Shown in pieces: positions 25,872 through 35,803 of a DNA stretch of 64,000 nt (its first letter is position 1; each line of letters opens with the position of its first letter). The position numbers were made by a program, and so were the translations under genes. Source of the DNA: Flavobacterium aestivum (lineage in GTDB: Bacteria; Bacteroidota; Bacteroidia; Flavobacteriales; Flavobacteriaceae); contig NZ_CP113977.2 in NCBI RefSeq assembly GCF_026870175.2, positions 1,364,001 to 1,428,000 of the forward strand. The letters run 5' to 3'. The notes under the pieces were generated by a model that was not told the origin of the DNA, made no database searches, and saw only the letters and a list, made by a program, of their open reading frames with translations.

Positions 25872-27200
25872 ATGTATACATTTTCAAGTAAATTAAAAAC
25901 TTTTTCTTTAGTCTTAATGGCCGTTGGTCTTTTAGGAATTGGATATGGTTTTTTAACTGCACCTAAAGACATTCAAGAAGTTGAAAAAATACTCGCTGCA
26001 GATGCTCATGGTAGTCATCATGAAGCTAGTAGTGAATCTGAAGGAGCACACGCGGTTTCTGCAGAATCAAAAGTTAAAGCAGATGCTGAACACAATGAGC
26101 ACTTAACTCATGTTTTGCACCAATTAAAAAATAAACCATGGTCTGCATTATATGTGGCTTGTATATTTTTTATGTTGCTTTCTTTGGGAACATTAGCATT
26201 TTATGCTATTCAACAAGTAGCACAAGCAGGTTGGTCTCCTGTATTATTTAGAGTTATGCAAGGGATTACGGCTTACTTACCTGTAGGTTCTGTAATTTTC
26301 TTCATCATATTAGTACTTTGTGGCTTACACTTTAACCATTTGTTTATTTGGTTAGATCCTGAAGTAGTAAAACATGATGAAATTATTCAAACAAAATCAG
26401 GTTACTTGAACTTTCCTTTTTGGATTGTTAGAGCTGTAGTATTTTTGTTGGGATGGAACTTGTACCGTCATTTTTCAAGAAAAAATTGTTTAGCTCAAGA
26501 TGAGTCAAATGACAATAGCTTTTACAAAAAGAATTTTAATTATTCTGCTGGATTCTTAGTTTTCTTTATCGTTTCAGAATCTATTATGTCTTGGGACTGG
26601 ATTATGTCAATCGATCCACACTGGTTTAGTACTTTGTTTGGATGGTACGTATTTGCTAGTTTCTTCGTAAGTGGTATCACCATGATTGCAATGGTTACTA
26701 TATACTTAAAATCAAGAGGATATTTAGAAAATGTAAATTCTAGCCATATTCATGATTTAGCTAAGTTTATGTTTGGTATTAGTGTATTTTGGACTTACTT
26801 ATGGTTCTCTCAATTTATGTTAATATGGTATGCTAATATTCCTGAGGAGATTACTTATTTCATAACAAGAATTCAAGTTTATAACTTACCTTTCTTTGGT
26901 GCTGTTGTTATGAACTTCTTATTCCCGGTTTTAATTTTAATTAATACTGATTTTAAACGAATTACTTGGGTTTTAGTTATGGCTGGTATTGTGATATTAT
27001 TAGGTCACTATGTTGACTTCTTTAATATGATTATGCCTGGTACAGTTGGAAGTAGTTGGTTTATTGGTGTTTCAGAAATTGCATCAGTTTTATTCTTTCT
27101 TGGATTATTTATTTTTGTTGTCTTCACAGCATTAACTAAAGCTCCTTTATTACCAAAAAGAAATCCTTATATAGAAGAGAGTAAACATTTTCATTATTAA
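25872..27200 (+). CDS. actF: Alternative complex III subunit ActF, second NrfD-like membrane protein
   Basis: 442 residues, about ten membrane helices, similar in plan to ActC but more diverged. A His/Ala/Glu-rich periplasmic or cytoplasmic loop (about 46-80, DAHGSHHEASSESEG) follows TM1. SESIMSWDWIMSIDPHWFST is the hallmark of this subunit family. It forms the second quinone-type membrane subunit; in known complexes it contributes to the proton path rather than a second quinol site. Directly upstream of coxB. Confidence 0.92.
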   Translation: MYTFSSKLKTFSLVLMAVGLLGIGYGFLTAPKDIQEVEKILAADAHGSHHEASSESEGAHAVSAESKVKADAEHNEHLTHVLHQLKNKPWSALYVACIFFMLLSLGTLAFYAIQQVAQAGWSPVLFRVMQGITAYLPVGSVIFFIILVLCGLHFNHLFIWLDPEVVKHDEIIQTKSGYLNFPFWIVRAVVFLLGWNLYRHFSRKNCLAQDESNDNSFYKKNFNYSAGFLVFFIVSESIMSWDWIMSIDPHWFSTLFGWYVFASFFVSGITMIAMVTIYLKSRGYLENVNSSHIHDLAKFMFGISVFWTYLWFSQFMLIWYANIPEEITYFITRIQVYNLPFFGAVVMNFLFPVLILINTDFKRITWVLVMAGIVILLGHYVDFFNMIMPGTVGSSWFIGVSEIASVLFFLGLFIFVVFTALTKAPLLPKRNPYIEESKHFHY

Positions 27201-27219
27201 TATTTAAAGAGATAAACAG

Positions 27220-28377
27220 ATGACAAGTTTGTTGGTAATTATAGTTTTAGTTTTATTGGCTGTTGCTTTATGGCAATTGACGAAGATATTCGATCTAACT
27301 CAAGTTGGTTCGAGTTCGGACAATTCTCAAGTTGCAACCAATGATGATAACAATGTGCAAGGATATTTGATGTTTGGTTTTTTAGCTTTCATCTATATTT
27401 TTACAATTTACGGTGTATTTACTTGGGGATCTTTAGTTCTTCATACACCAGCTTCAGAACATGGTGCTCTTATCGATGGTCTGATGAATATTACTTGGGT
27501 ATTAATATTTATAGTTCAGGCTATTACTCAGGTATTGTTACATTATTTTGCTTTTAAATATAGAGGTAAGAAAGATCAAAAAGCGTTATACTTCGCTGAT
27601 AACAATAAGTTGGAAGCAATTTGGAGTGTTATCCCTGCTGTTGTTTTGGCTGGTTTGATTCTTTACGGTCTTTATGCTTGGACAAACATTATGTTTGTTG
27701 ATGAAGATGATGATACAATTGTAGTTGAGTTATACGCTCAACAATTTAAATGGACTGCAAGATACGCTGGTGCTGATAATGTTTTAGGTAAAGCTAATGT
27801 GAGATTGATTGAAGGAGTTAATACTTTAGGTGTTGATTTATCAGATCCATATGCTCAAGATGATATCGTAGTTTCAGAATTGCATATTCCAAAAGGGAAA
27901 AAGGTGCATTTCAAAATGCGTTCTCAAGATGTTTTACACTCTGCTTATTTCCCTTATTTTAGAGCTCAAATGAACTGTGTTCCAGGTATGGTAACTGAAT
28001 TCGCTTTTACTCCAATTTATACTACTGCAGAATATCAAGCTATGCCATATATGGTTGAAAAAGTAGCTAAAATAAACGCTATAAGATCTAAGAAAAGCGT
28101 TGAGCTTGTTGCTAAAGGTGAAGCTGCTTTAGATCCTTACACTTTTGATTATTTATTATTATGTAATAAAATTTGTGGAGCATCTCATTATAACATGCAA
28201 ATGAAAGTTGTAGTAGATACACCAGAAGATTACAAAAAATGGTTGAGTGACAAAGCAACTTTGGTTAGTGAAGTTAAAGCTGCAAATGCTACTCCAGAAC
28301 CAGTTGAAGGTGGGGTTAAATCTGATTCTACTAAATCAAAAGATACTGCAGCTGTTGCTAAAATAGCGATGAAATAA
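27220..28377 (+). CDS. coxB: Cytochrome c oxidase subunit II
   Basis: 385 residues. Three hydrophobic segments (about 2-18, 45-70, 125-150), one more than classical subunit II, then the cupredoxin domain with the CuA ligands: the early His in DVLHSAYFPYF, then CNKICGASHYNM carrying two Cys, His and Met. A Lys/Ser/Thr-rich tail of about 30 residues ends the protein. It accepts electrons from ActE or ActA-type hemes. Co-transcribed with actABCDEF, which suggests a stable supercomplex between alternative complex III and the oxidase, as described in Flavobacterium johnsoniae. Confidence 0.94.
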   Translation: MTSLLVIIVLVLLAVALWQLTKIFDLTQVGSSSDNSQVATNDDNNVQGYLMFGFLAFIYIFTIYGVFTWGSLVLHTPASEHGALIDGLMNITWVLIFIVQAITQVLLHYFAFKYRGKKDQKALYFADNNKLEAIWSVIPAVVLAGLILYGLYAWTNIMFVDEDDDTIVVELYAQQFKWTARYAGADNVLGKANVRLIEGVNTLGVDLSDPYAQDDIVVSELHIPKGKKVHFKMRSQDVLHSAYFPYFRAQMNCVPGMVTEFAFTPIYTTAEYQAMPYMVEKVAKINAIRSKKSVELVAKGEAALDPYTFDYLLLCNKICGASHYNMQMKVVVDTPEDYKKWLSDKATLVSEVKAANATPEPVEGGVKSDSTKSKDTAAVAKIAMK

Positions 28378-28405
28378 TTATTAAGAAAATTTAAAGTATA
28401 AATAT

Positions 28406-30202
28406 ATGTCAGCAGAAGGTCACGATCACGGACTAGATCACGAACACGAACACCACCATAAAGACACTTTCATTACTAAATATATTTTTAGTATTGATCA
28501 TAAAATGATTGCCAAACAATATCTGATAACAGGTATTATTATGGGAGTAATTGGTGTAACTATGTCTTTGCTTTTTAGAATGCAATTGGCTTGGCCAGAG
28601 GAGTCTTTCAAGATTTTCAATATATTACTTGGTGATAAATGGGCTCCAAACGGAGTTATGGCTAATGATATTTACTTGTCTTTGGTTACTATACATGGTA
28701 CCATAATGGTATTCTTTGTGTTGACAGCAGGATTAAGTGGAACTTTTAGTAATTTACTTATTCCATTGCAAATTGGAGCTCGAGATATGGCTTCCGGTTT
28801 TATGAATATGATCTCTTATTGGTTATTCTTCTTGTCAAGTGTAATCATGGTATGTTCTTTATTTATTGAGTCAGGACCTGCAAATGCTGGTTGGACAATT
28901 TATCCTCCTTTGAGTGCTTTACCACAAGCTATTTCTGGTTCTGGATTGGGAATGACTTTATGGTTGGTTTCTATGGCTGTATTCATTGCTTCATCTTTAA
29001 TGGGATCTTTGAATTATGTAGTTACAGTAATTAATCTTAGAACAAAAGGAATGTCTATGACAAGATTGCCACTTACAATTTGGGCTTTCTTTATTACTGC
29101 AATTATTGGTATTGTTTCTTTCCCAGTATTATTATCTGCAGCTTTATTGTTGATTTTTGATAGAAGCTTCGGAACTTCTTTCTTTTTGTCTGATATTTAT
29201 ATTGCTGGTGAAGTATTACATTACCAAGGAGGTTCGCCAGTTCTTTTTGAGCACTTGTTCTGGTTCTTGGGGCACCCTGAGGTTTACATCGTAATCTTAC
29301 CTGCATTAGGTATTACTTCAGAAATTATTGCAACAAACTCTCGTAAACCAATCTTTGGTTACAGAGCGATGATCATGTCAATTATTGCAATTGCATTTTT
29401 ATCTACAATTGTATGGGGTCACCACATGTTTATTTCAGGTATGAATCCATTTTTAGGTTCTGTATTTACCTTTACAACATTGTTGATTGCGATTCCATCT
29501 GCTGTAAAAGCATTTAACTATATTACTACTCTTTGGAAAGGTAATCTTCAAATGAATCCAGCTATGTTGTTCTCAATTGGTTTGGTTTCTACTTTCATCA
29601 CTGGAGGTTTAACAGGGATTATTCTTGGGGATAGTACATTAGATATCAACGTTCACGATACTTATTTCGTAGTTGCTCACTTCCACTTAGTAATGGGTAT
29701 TTCTGCTCTTTATGGAATGTTTGCTGGTATTTACCACTGGTTCCCTAAAATGTTCGGAAGAATGTTGAACAAAAACTTAGGTTATGTACACTTTTGGGTA
29801 ACTGCAATCTGTGCTTATGGTGTATTCTTCCCAATGCACTTTATCGGATTAGCTGGTTTACCAAGACGTTATTATACAAATACAAACTTCCCATTGTTCG
29901 ATGATTTGCAAAATGTGAACGTATTGATTACAACTTTCGCCTTAATTGGTGGAGCTTTCCAATTAGTATTTTTGTATAACTTCTTTACTAGTATTTTCTA
30001 CGGTAAAAAAGCAGTTCAAAATCCATGGAAATCAAATACTCTTGAGTGGACTACACCAGTTGAGCACATTCATGGTAACTGGCCAGGAGAAATTCCTCAC
30101 GTACACCGTTGGCCTTATGATTACAGTAATCCTGGTCACGAAGAGGATTTTGTACCACAAACCGTACCAATGAAAGAAGGTGAAGTAGTATTACATCACT
30201 AA
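28406..30202 (+). CDS. coxA: Cytochrome c oxidase subunit I (aa3 type)
   Basis: 598 residues, twelve-helix heme-copper oxidase. A His-rich N-terminus (HDHGLDHEHEHHHKD) precedes TM1. Heme and copper ligands are seen in TIHGTIMVFF, GHPEVYIVILP (Glu and cross-linked Tyr-type residues), WGHHMF and VAHFHLVMG. The GHPEVYI motif marks an A1-type oxidase with a Glu at the end of the D channel. It reduces oxygen to water and pumps protons. Last gene of the operon, with a clear terminator; subunits III and IV are encoded 18 kb away at 48537-50508. Confidence 0.96.
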   Translation: MSAEGHDHGLDHEHEHHHKDTFITKYIFSIDHKMIAKQYLITGIIMGVIGVTMSLLFRMQLAWPEESFKIFNILLGDKWAPNGVMANDIYLSLVTIHGTIMVFFVLTAGLSGTFSNLLIPLQIGARDMASGFMNMISYWLFFLSSVIMVCSLFIESGPANAGWTIYPPLSALPQAISGSGLGMTLWLVSMAVFIASSLMGSLNYVVTVINLRTKGMSMTRLPLTIWAFFITAIIGIVSFPVLLSAALLLIFDRSFGTSFFLSDIYIAGEVLHYQGGSPVLFEHLFWFLGHPEVYIVILPALGITSEIIATNSRKPIFGYRAMIMSIIAIAFLSTIVWGHHMFISGMNPFLGSVFTFTTLLIAIPSAVKAFNYITTLWKGNLQMNPAMLFSIGLVSTFITGGLTGIILGDSTLDINVHDTYFVVAHFHLVMGISALYGMFAGIYHWFPKMFGRMLNKNLGYVHFWVTAICAYGVFFPMHFIGLAGLPRRYYTNTNFPLFDDLQNVNVLITTFALIGGAFQLVFLYNFFTSIFYGKKAVQNPWKSNTLEWTTPVEHIHGNWPGEIPHVHRWPYDYSNPGHEEDFVPQTVPMKEGEVVLHH

Positions 30203-30218
30203 TATCTCAAAATTATAT

Positions 30219-30251
30219 AAATGCCTTTCAATCTTGAAAGGCATTTTTTTT
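30219..30251 (+). terminator. Terminator of the act-cox operon
   Basis: AAATGCCTTTC (30219-30229) with GAAAGGCATTT (30236-30246), loop AATCTT, T-run. Confidence 0.93.
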
Positions 30252-30282
30252 ATAGAATGATTACTTTTTTTATCTTTATCCA

Positions 30283-31305
30283 ATGAATGCAAACTTAGAT
30301 CCAACAAATAATAACTTCAGCTCTGAAGAACTCGATATCGAAAAAAGATTGAGACCTTTGTCTTTTAGCGATTTTGCTGGGCAAGATCAAGTCTTGGAAA
30401 ATCTTAAAGTTTTTGTTGCGGCTGCCAATCAGCGTAATGATGCTTTAGATCATACCCTTTTTCATGGGCCTCCAGGTCTTGGAAAAACCACACTGGCAAA
30501 TATTCTTGCAAATGAACTGCAAGTTGGTATTAAAATAACGTCAGGACCAGTTTTGGATAAACCTGGTGATCTTGCTGGATTGCTTACTAATTTGGGCGAA
30601 AGAGATGTATTGTTTATTGATGAAATTCATCGTTTGAGTCCCATAGTTGAAGAATATCTATATTCGGCAATGGAAGATTTTAAGATCGATATTATGATTG
30701 AATCAGGGCCAAATGCGAGAACGGTTCAAATCAATCTAAATCCTTTTACACTCATTGGTGCTACCACTCGCTCAGGACTTTTAACAGCACCTATGCGTGC
30801 TCGTTTTGGTATTTCATCACGATTACAATATTATACAACTGAACTTTTAACAACTATTGTTGAGAGGAGTGCTTCTATTTTTAAAATGCCTATAACTATG
30901 GAAGCTGCCATTGAAATAGCAGGTAGGAGTAGAGGAACACCTCGTATTGCAAATGCTTTATTGAGACGTGTTCGTGATTTTGCTCAAATAAAAGGGAACG
31001 GTAAAATTGATATTGAAATTGCTCGATATGCCTTGAAGGCACTTAATGTCGATGCTCATGGATTGGATGAGATGGATAATAAGATTTTGAATACTATTAT
31101 CGAGAAATTTAAAGGTGGTCCAGTTGGTCTTACTACATTGGCCACAGCTGTATCCGAAAGTAGTGAAACTATCGAAGAGGTTTATGAACCTTTCTTGATT
31201 CAAGAAGGATTTATTATGAGAACACCAAGAGGACGTGAAGTAACAGATAAGGCCTATAAACATTTAGGGAAAATTAGAACAAACATTCAAGGTGGTTTGT
31301 TCTAA
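30283..31305 (+). CDS. ruvB: Holliday junction helicase RuvB
   Basis: 340 residues. AAA+ motor with Walker [10 protein letters not shown], Walker B FIDEIHR, sensor I GATTRSG and arginine-finger region APMRARFG, then the C-terminal winged helix ([16 protein letters not shown]). It drives branch migration with RuvA, encoded 4.5 kb downstream at 35804, so the two partners are not in one operon here. The start ATG is only a few bases after TATCTTTA (30271-30278), which suggests a very short leader if that box is used. Confidence 0.97.
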   Translation: MNANLDPTNNNFSSEELDIEKRLRPLSFSDFAGQDQVLENLKVFVAAANQRNDALDHTLFHGPPGLGKTTLANILANELQVGIKITSGPVLDKPGDLAGLLTNLGERDVLFIDEIHRLSPIVEEYLYSAMEDFKIDIMIESGPNARTVQINLNPFTLIGATTRSGLLTAPMRARFGISSRLQYYTTELLTTIVERSASIFKMPITMEAAIEIAGRSRGTPRIANALLRRVRDFAQIKGNGKIDIEIARYALKALNVDAHGLDEMDNKILNTIIEKFKGGPVGLTTLATAVSESSETIEEVYEPFLIQEGFIMRTPRGREVTDKAYKHLGKIRTNIQGGLF

Positions 31306-31453
31306 TTGTATGATGTTATTCCTAAATAAAAGGAATGAGAAAGAGAATATTTTATAAATGAAATTCATTGAGAATAAATTAAAATAGACTCTTAGAGAAG
31401 TAATCAGGACTATGATATGTTGATTTCCAAGTTCAAATTCTTTCAATTAAAAA

Positions 31454-32377
31454 GTGATAGACAATAAGGCTAAATACACACAATTTATAAAATCCGAAGC
31501 CAAGCGCCTCGGGTTCTTATCTTGTGGTATATCTAAAGCTGGTTTTTTGGAGCAAGAGGCACCGCGTTTAGAAAAGTGGTTGAATCAAAATTATAATGGT
31601 CAAATGAGCTATATGGAGAATCATTTTGACAAGCGGTTGGATCCAACTTTATTAGTAGATGATGCAAAAAGTGTGGTTTCTCTCTTATTGAATTATTATC
31701 CTTCTGAAAAGCAAAATTCTGATTCCTATAAAATTTCAAAGTATGCTTATGGTCAAGATTATCATTTTGTAATAAAAGATAAACTGAAAGAACTGCTTTT
31801 TTCTATTGAGTCTACCATCGGGAATGTTACGGGAAGGGCTTTTGTGGATTCTGCACCAGTTCTTGATAGAGCTTGGGCAGCCAAAAGTGGTTTAGGTTGG
31901 ATTGGCAAAAACAGTAATCTAATCACTCAAAAAGTAGGATCTTTTTATTTTATAGCTGAGCTTATTATAGATTTAGATTTAGAATATGACACAGCGGTTA
32001 CAGATCATTGTGGCTCATGCACTGCATGTCTGGATGCCTGCCCTACAGATGCAATTGTTGCGCCATATGTAGTAGATGGTAGTAAATGTATTTCTTATTA
32101 CACAATCGAACTCAAAGAAAATATTCCTTTAGACATGAAAGGGAAGTTTGAGGATTGGGCTTTTGGATGTGATATCTGCCAAGATGTATGCCCTTGGAAT
32201 CGTTTTTCTAAATCACACAATGAGCCTTTGTTTAATCCCAATCCGGAATTTCTTTCTTTGTCTAAAAAAGATTGGGATGAAATTACAGAAGAAACATTCA
32301 AAGTAGTGTTTAAAAATTCACCTATTAAGCGAACTAAGTTTTCAGGTATTAAGAGAAATATAGCTTTTTTGAAATAA
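31454..32377 (+). CDS. queG: Epoxyqueuosine reductase QueG
   Basis: 307 residues from a GTG start ([11 protein letters not shown], read as Met); no ATG lies nearby in frame. Two ferredoxin motifs, [12 protein letters not shown] (about 186) and [10 protein letters not shown] (about 238), hold two [4Fe-4S] clusters, and the N-terminal cobalamin-binding domain has the conserved [22 protein letters not shown] region around 136. It performs the last step of queuosine synthesis on tRNAs with GUN anticodons. The C-terminal HEAT-like extension of longer homologues is absent. Its 3' end carries the -33 box of the next transcription unit. Confidence 0.94.
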   Translation: MIDNKAKYTQFIKSEAKRLGFLSCGISKAGFLEQEAPRLEKWLNQNYNGQMSYMENHFDKRLDPTLLVDDAKSVVSLLLNYYPSEKQNSDSYKISKYAYGQDYHFVIKDKLKELLFSIESTIGNVTGRAFVDSAPVLDRAWAAKSGLGWIGKNSNLITQKVGSFYFIAELIIDLDLEYDTAVTDHCGSCTACLDACPTDAIVAPYVVDGSKCISYYTIELKENIPLDMKGKFEDWAFGCDICQDVCPWNRFSKSHNEPLFNPNPEFLSLSKKDWDEITEETFKVVFKNSPIKRTKFSGIKRNIAFLK

Positions 32378-32398
32378 GTCAAAACGAATTTATATTTG
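32368..32398 (+). promoter_or_regulatory. Strong promoter inside and after the queG 3' end
   Basis: TTTG (32368-32371), 19 bp, TATATTTG (32391-32398): an ideal match to the Bacteroidota consensus. Transcription would start near 32404. No conventional gene follows until 32796, and a terminator stands at 32516. Confidence 0.7.
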
Positions 32399-32428
32399 AT
32401 AGCTATATGTCATGAATAAATTGGCTTT

Positions 32429-32488
32429 ATGATTATTGAAATAGATTCTATTTTTAGCAATCCAAATGGTTGTTGTCCCATCAATTAA
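32429..32488 (+). CDS. Candidate 19-residue twin-cysteine peptide
   Basis: ATG-initiated ORF MIIEIDSIFSNPNGCCPIN followed by TAA. It lies fully between a promoter (32391-32398) and a terminator (32516-32544). A six-codon ORF (MNKLAL) starting at 32412 ends with its TGA overlapping this ATG (ATGA), which would permit coupled translation. The adjacent Cys codons recall leader peptides that sense cysteine, but no sulfur gene follows. It could also be a chance ORF; conservation in relatives would decide. Confidence 0.35.
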   Translation: MIIEIDSIFSNPNGCCPIN

Positions 32489-32515
32489 GAATGCAAGGTT
32501 GTATTATCATTTTAG

Positions 32516-32544
32516 AAAGCAGCAAATATATTTGCTGCTTTTTC
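32516..32544 (+). terminator. Intrinsic terminator of the small transcription unit
   Basis: AAAGCAGCAAA (32516-32526), loop TATA, TTTGCTGCTTT (32531-32541), T-run. Confidence 0.88.
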
Positions 32545-32795
32545 TGTTTTTTATAAGTGCTAATTTCAATTTTTTTTGAACCATTTTGTCATTTTTTAGG
32601 CGCTACAAGAGAAGAAATAATGCCTGATTTTTGTAAACAGAAATGAAAATAACTGATGTAAATACTAAGAGAATTTCTGTGGTTAATTTGTTGTAAATCA
32701 ATCTTGATGATGTGCTCTGACGCTTAAAATAATTTGCATTTTTATTATTTGTGTGTTAATTTTTTTTAACTTTATCTTAAATAAAATAGATTATT

Positions 32796-33230
32796 ATGAC
32801 TGTAAATCAAATATTAAGTGTAAAAGGAAGGGAAGTTTATTCTATACCTTCTTCAATAACCGTATTCGAAGCTTTGAGAATAATGGGAGAAAAGAATATT
32901 GGAGCAGTTTTGGTTATTGAAGAAACTGTTTTGAAAGGAATTTTATCTGAAAGAGATTATGCTCGAAAAATTGTTTTAAAGGACAAGTCTTCAAAAGAAA
33001 CATTAGTGAGCGAAATTATGGAGGAAGATGTTATAACTGTAAAGCCAGATGATGATTTAGAATATTGCATGCAATTAATGACAGGAAAGAGAATAAGACA
33101 TTTGCCTGTTTCAGAGGACGATAATATTATTGGACTTGTTTCTATAGGGGATGTTGTAAAAGCGATAATTGAACTTCAAAAAAACACCATTCAATATTTG
33201 GATTCGTATATCAGCGGAAGCAAGGCATAA
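32796..33230 (+). CDS. CBS-domain pair protein
   Basis: 144 residues made almost wholly of two CBS motifs (about 8-62 and 72-130), with LSERDYARKIVLKDKSSKET between and LVSIGDVVKAIIELQ at the end. Such stand-alone CBS pairs bind adenine nucleotides or similar ligands and act as energy sensors on partner proteins; the partner is not evident. A TAACTTTA box (32767-32774) 21 bp upstream of the ATG may be its promoter. Followed by a strong terminator, so it is a single-gene unit. Confidence 0.88.
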   Translation: MTVNQILSVKGREVYSIPSSITVFEALRIMGEKNIGAVLVIEETVLKGILSERDYARKIVLKDKSSKETLVSEIMEEDVITVKPDDDLEYCMQLMTGKRIRHLPVSEDDNIIGLVSIGDVVKAIIELQKNTIQYLDSYISGSKA

Positions 33231-33252
33231 AATGAGTAGATAATAGATTGAT

Positions 33253-33287
33253 AAAAAAATGGCCGCATTTATGCGGCCATTTTTTTA
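33253..33287 (+). terminator. Terminator of the CBS gene
   Basis: ATGGCCGCAT (33259-33268) with ATGCGGCCAT (33271-33280), A-run before and T-run after; could act on both strands. Confidence 0.92.
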
Positions 33288-33344
33288 TCAGATTGATATG
33301 AAATAAAAACATAAGATAAAGGCTTTCGATTTAATGAAGTCTGT

Positions 33345-33352
33345 TATCTTTG
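33345..33352 (+). promoter_or_regulatory. -7 promoter element TATCTTTG of maeB
   Basis: Fits TAnnTTTG, 24 bp before the maeB ATG. No TTG at the -33 distance. Confidence 0.5.
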
Positions 33353-33376
33353 TGAACTGAAAAAAAAACTAAAAGA

Positions 33377-35659
33377 ATGGACAAAAATAGTAAAAGAAGA
33401 GAAGCGTTATTGTATCACGCTAAACCAACTCCGGGAAAAATTCAGGTAGTCCCTACTAAGAAATATGCAACTCAAAGAGATTTGTCTTTAGCCTATTCAC
33501 CAGGTGTTGCTGAGCCTTGTCTGGAAATAGCAAAAGATGTAAATAATGTTTATAAATATACTGCCAAAGGAAATTTAGTTGCCGTAATTACAAATGGAAC
33601 AGCTGTTTTAGGACTTGGGGATATAGGGCCGGAAGCTTCAAAACCAGTAATGGAAGGTAAAGGTTTGTTGTTTAAAATTTTTGCCGATATTGATGTATTT
33701 GATATTGAAATTGGAGCTAAAAATATAGATGAGTTCATTCAGACAGTAAAAAATATCGCACCAACTTTTGGAGGGATTAATCTGGAAGATATAAAAGCAC
33801 CGGAATCTTTTGAAATCGAACGAAGATTGGTTGAAGAATTGAATATCCCTGTGATGCATGATGATCAACACGGAACAGCAATTATTTCTTCGGCGGCTTT
33901 GATAAACGCATTAGAATTGGCTGGTAAAAAAGCCGAAGATGTGAAAATGGTAGTATCAGGAGCGGGATCAGCAGCTCTAGCCTGTGCCAATTTATATGTT
34001 TTATTAGGAGTAAAATTAGAAAACATATTGATGTTTAACAGTAAAGGACTTCTAACAAAAGGAGATACTTCTTTATCTGAATTGCAACAAAAATATGCTA
34101 GAGATATTGAACCAATGAGTCTTGAAGAGGCTTTATTGGGGGCTGATCTTTTCCTAGGGCTGTCTTCAGGAAATATTATGAGTCCAAAAATGTTACTGGG
34201 AATGGCAGATAATCCAATTGTTTTTGCAATGGCAAACCCAGAGCCGGAAATAGATTATAATTTAGCAATTGCTACTCGTAAAGATGTAATTATGGCTACC
34301 GGTCGTTCGGATTTTCCTAATCAGGTAAATAACGTTCTTGGGTTTCCTTATATTTTTAGAGGAGCTTTAGATGTTAGAGCAACCAAAATTAATGAGGCTA
34401 TGAAAATGGCTGCTGTAAGAGCATTGGCAGCTTTAGCAAAAGAATCGGTTCCAGAACAAGTTAATATAGCTTATGGTGCTACTAAATTGGTTTTTGGTAG
34501 AGAGTATATAATTCCATCTCCTTTTGACCCTAGGTTAATACATATTGTTGCACCAGCAGTTGCAAAAGCAGCAATGGATTCTGGAGTTGCTCTTAACCCA
34601 ATTACAGATTGGGACAAATATGAAGAGGAACTTTTGAATCGTTTGGGGAATGACAATAAAATGGTTCGTTTAATTACCAATAGAGCAAAAACAGATCCTA
34701 AGCGAATTGTTTTTGCCGAGGCAGACCAACTTGATGTTCTGAAGGCAGCTCAAATTGTATCTGAAGAAGGTATTGGATTCCCAATTTTGTTAGGAAACAA
34801 AGAAATTATTTTGGAATTAAAAGAAGAATTAGGCTTTGATGCCGATGTTCAGATAATTGATCCAAAATTAGATGAAGAGAAAGAACGAAGAGAAAGATTC
34901 GCAAATACATTATGGGAATCTAGAAGAAGAAATGGAGTTTCATTATTTGATGCTCAAAAATTTATGAGAGAAAGAAACTATTTTGCCGCCATGATGGTTA
35001 ATTGTGGAGAAGCAGATGCATTGGTTTCTGGACATTCTAGAAGTTATCCATCAGTTGTGAGACCAATGCTACAGCTTGTTGGGAAAGCTTCGAACGTTTC
35101 TTTAGTGGCAACAACAAATTTAATGTTGACAGGTCGTGGTCCTATGTTTTTATCGGATACAGCTATCAATGTAAATCCAACTGCAGAGGAATTAGCAAAA
35201 ATAGCTGTAATGACTGCGAAAACGGTTAAAATGTTCGGAATAGAACCAGTTATTGCAATGGTTTCATATTCAAATTTCGGTTCATCTGTAAACGAAAGTG
35301 CTTCAAAAGTAAAAGAAGCAGTTGCCTATTTGCATAAAAATCATCCTGATATTATTGTTGATGGTGAAGTTCAAGCTGATTTTGCTTTAAATCCAGAAAT
35401 GTTAACAGCTAAGTTCCCTTTCTCTAAATTGGCTGGAAAAAAAGTGAATACTTTAGTTTTTCCAAATTTAGAATCAGCAAATATTACGTATAAACTTTTG
35501 AAAGAGTTGAATGGTGTAGGTTCGATAGGGCCTATCATGATGGGAATGAAAAGCCCAGTTCATATATTCCAATTAGGTGCAAGTGTTGAAGAAATGGTAA
35601 ATATGGCTGCAGTAGCAGTAATCGATGCACAGGAAAAAAGCAAAAGAAAAGAAGAATAG
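33377..35659 (+). CDS. maeB: NADP-dependent malic enzyme with phosphotransacetylase-like domain
   Basis: 760 residues, the usual length of the MaeB fusion. The malic enzyme part (about 1-415) shows [31 protein letters not shown] and the nucleotide-binding [15 protein letters not shown]. The C-terminal part (about 430-755) is PTA/PTB-like, with [18 protein letters not shown] and [11 protein letters not shown]; in MaeB it serves regulation (acetyl-CoA) rather than catalysis. It converts malate to pyruvate and CO2 with NADPH. Single gene with its own promoter; no classical terminator, but inverted repeats follow. Confidence 0.95.
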   Translation: MDKNSKRREALLYHAKPTPGKIQVVPTKKYATQRDLSLAYSPGVAEPCLEIAKDVNNVYKYTAKGNLVAVITNGTAVLGLGDIGPEASKPVMEGKGLLFKIFADIDVFDIEIGAKNIDEFIQTVKNIAPTFGGINLEDIKAPESFEIERRLVEELNIPVMHDDQHGTAIISSAALINALELAGKKAEDVKMVVSGAGSAALACANLYVLLGVKLENILMFNSKGLLTKGDTSLSELQQKYARDIEPMSLEEALLGADLFLGLSSGNIMSPKMLLGMADNPIVFAMANPEPEIDYNLAIATRKDVIMATGRSDFPNQVNNVLGFPYIFRGALDVRATKINEAMKMAAVRALAALAKESVPEQVNIAYGATKLVFGREYIIPSPFDPRLIHIVAPAVAKAAMDSGVALNPITDWDKYEEELLNRLGNDNKMVRLITNRAKTDPKRIVFAEADQLDVLKAAQIVSEEGIGFPILLGNKEIILELKEELGFDADVQIIDPKLDEEKERRERFANTLWESRRRNGVSLFDAQKFMRERNYFAAMMVNCGEADALVSGHSRSYPSVVRPMLQLVGKASNVSLVATTNLMLTGRGPMFLSDTAINVNPTAEELAKIAVMTAKTVKMFGIEPVIAMVSYSNFGSSVNESASKVKEAVAYLHKNHPDIIVDGEVQADFALNPEMLTAKFPFSKLAGKKVNTLVFPNLESANITYKLLKELNGVGSIGPIMMGMKSPVHIFQLGASVEEMVNMAAVAVIDAQEKSKRKEE

Positions 35660-35681
35660 GAAAAAATTATAGTAATAATAC

Positions 35682-35774
35682 AATTTGAGATTTTAAGGAA
35701 TTGGTGAGTTTTGTTTGATTTATAATATAGAATCAAATCATAAATTTCATACAGTTTTCTTTTAATCTCAAATT
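35682..35774. repeat. Nested inverted repeats between maeB and ruvA
   Basis: Outer pair AATTTGAGATT (35682-35692) / AATCTCAAATT (35764-35774), perfect over 11 bp and 71 bp apart; inner pair TTTGATT (35714-35720) / AATCAAA (35731-35737). The block ends just before the ruvA -7 box. It could fold as one branched RNA downstream of maeB or be the remains of a small inverted-repeat element. Confidence 0.5.
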
Positions 35775-35778
35775 TTAT

Positions 35779-35786
35779 TATATTTG
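35779..35786 (+). promoter_or_regulatory. -7 promoter element TATATTTG of ruvA
   Basis: Fits TAnnTTTG, 17 bp before the ATG at 35804, giving a leader of about 12 nt. The in-frame TTG at 35789 would lie before the transcription start. Confidence 0.5.
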
Positions 35787-35803
35787 AATTGATATTTTAT
35801 AAT

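Larger units (their letters stand above)
32404..32544 (+). ncRNA. Putative ~140-nt small transcript (possible peptide-coding sRNA or leader)
   Basis: The 418-bp gap between queG and the CBS gene contains a full transcription unit: an ideal promoter at 32368-32398 and a strong hairpin terminator at 32516-32544. Inside is the short ORF at 32429-32488. The rest of the gap (32545-32795) is A/T-rich, with the promoter region of the CBS gene and nothing else recognised. Whether the RNA acts itself or only carries the peptide cannot be told. Confidence 0.5.

Noticed and set aside
31264..31446. Minus-strand 60-codon frame between ruvB and queG
   Set aside because: AT-rich, no promoter or signal features, overlaps the ruvB end; looks like chance.
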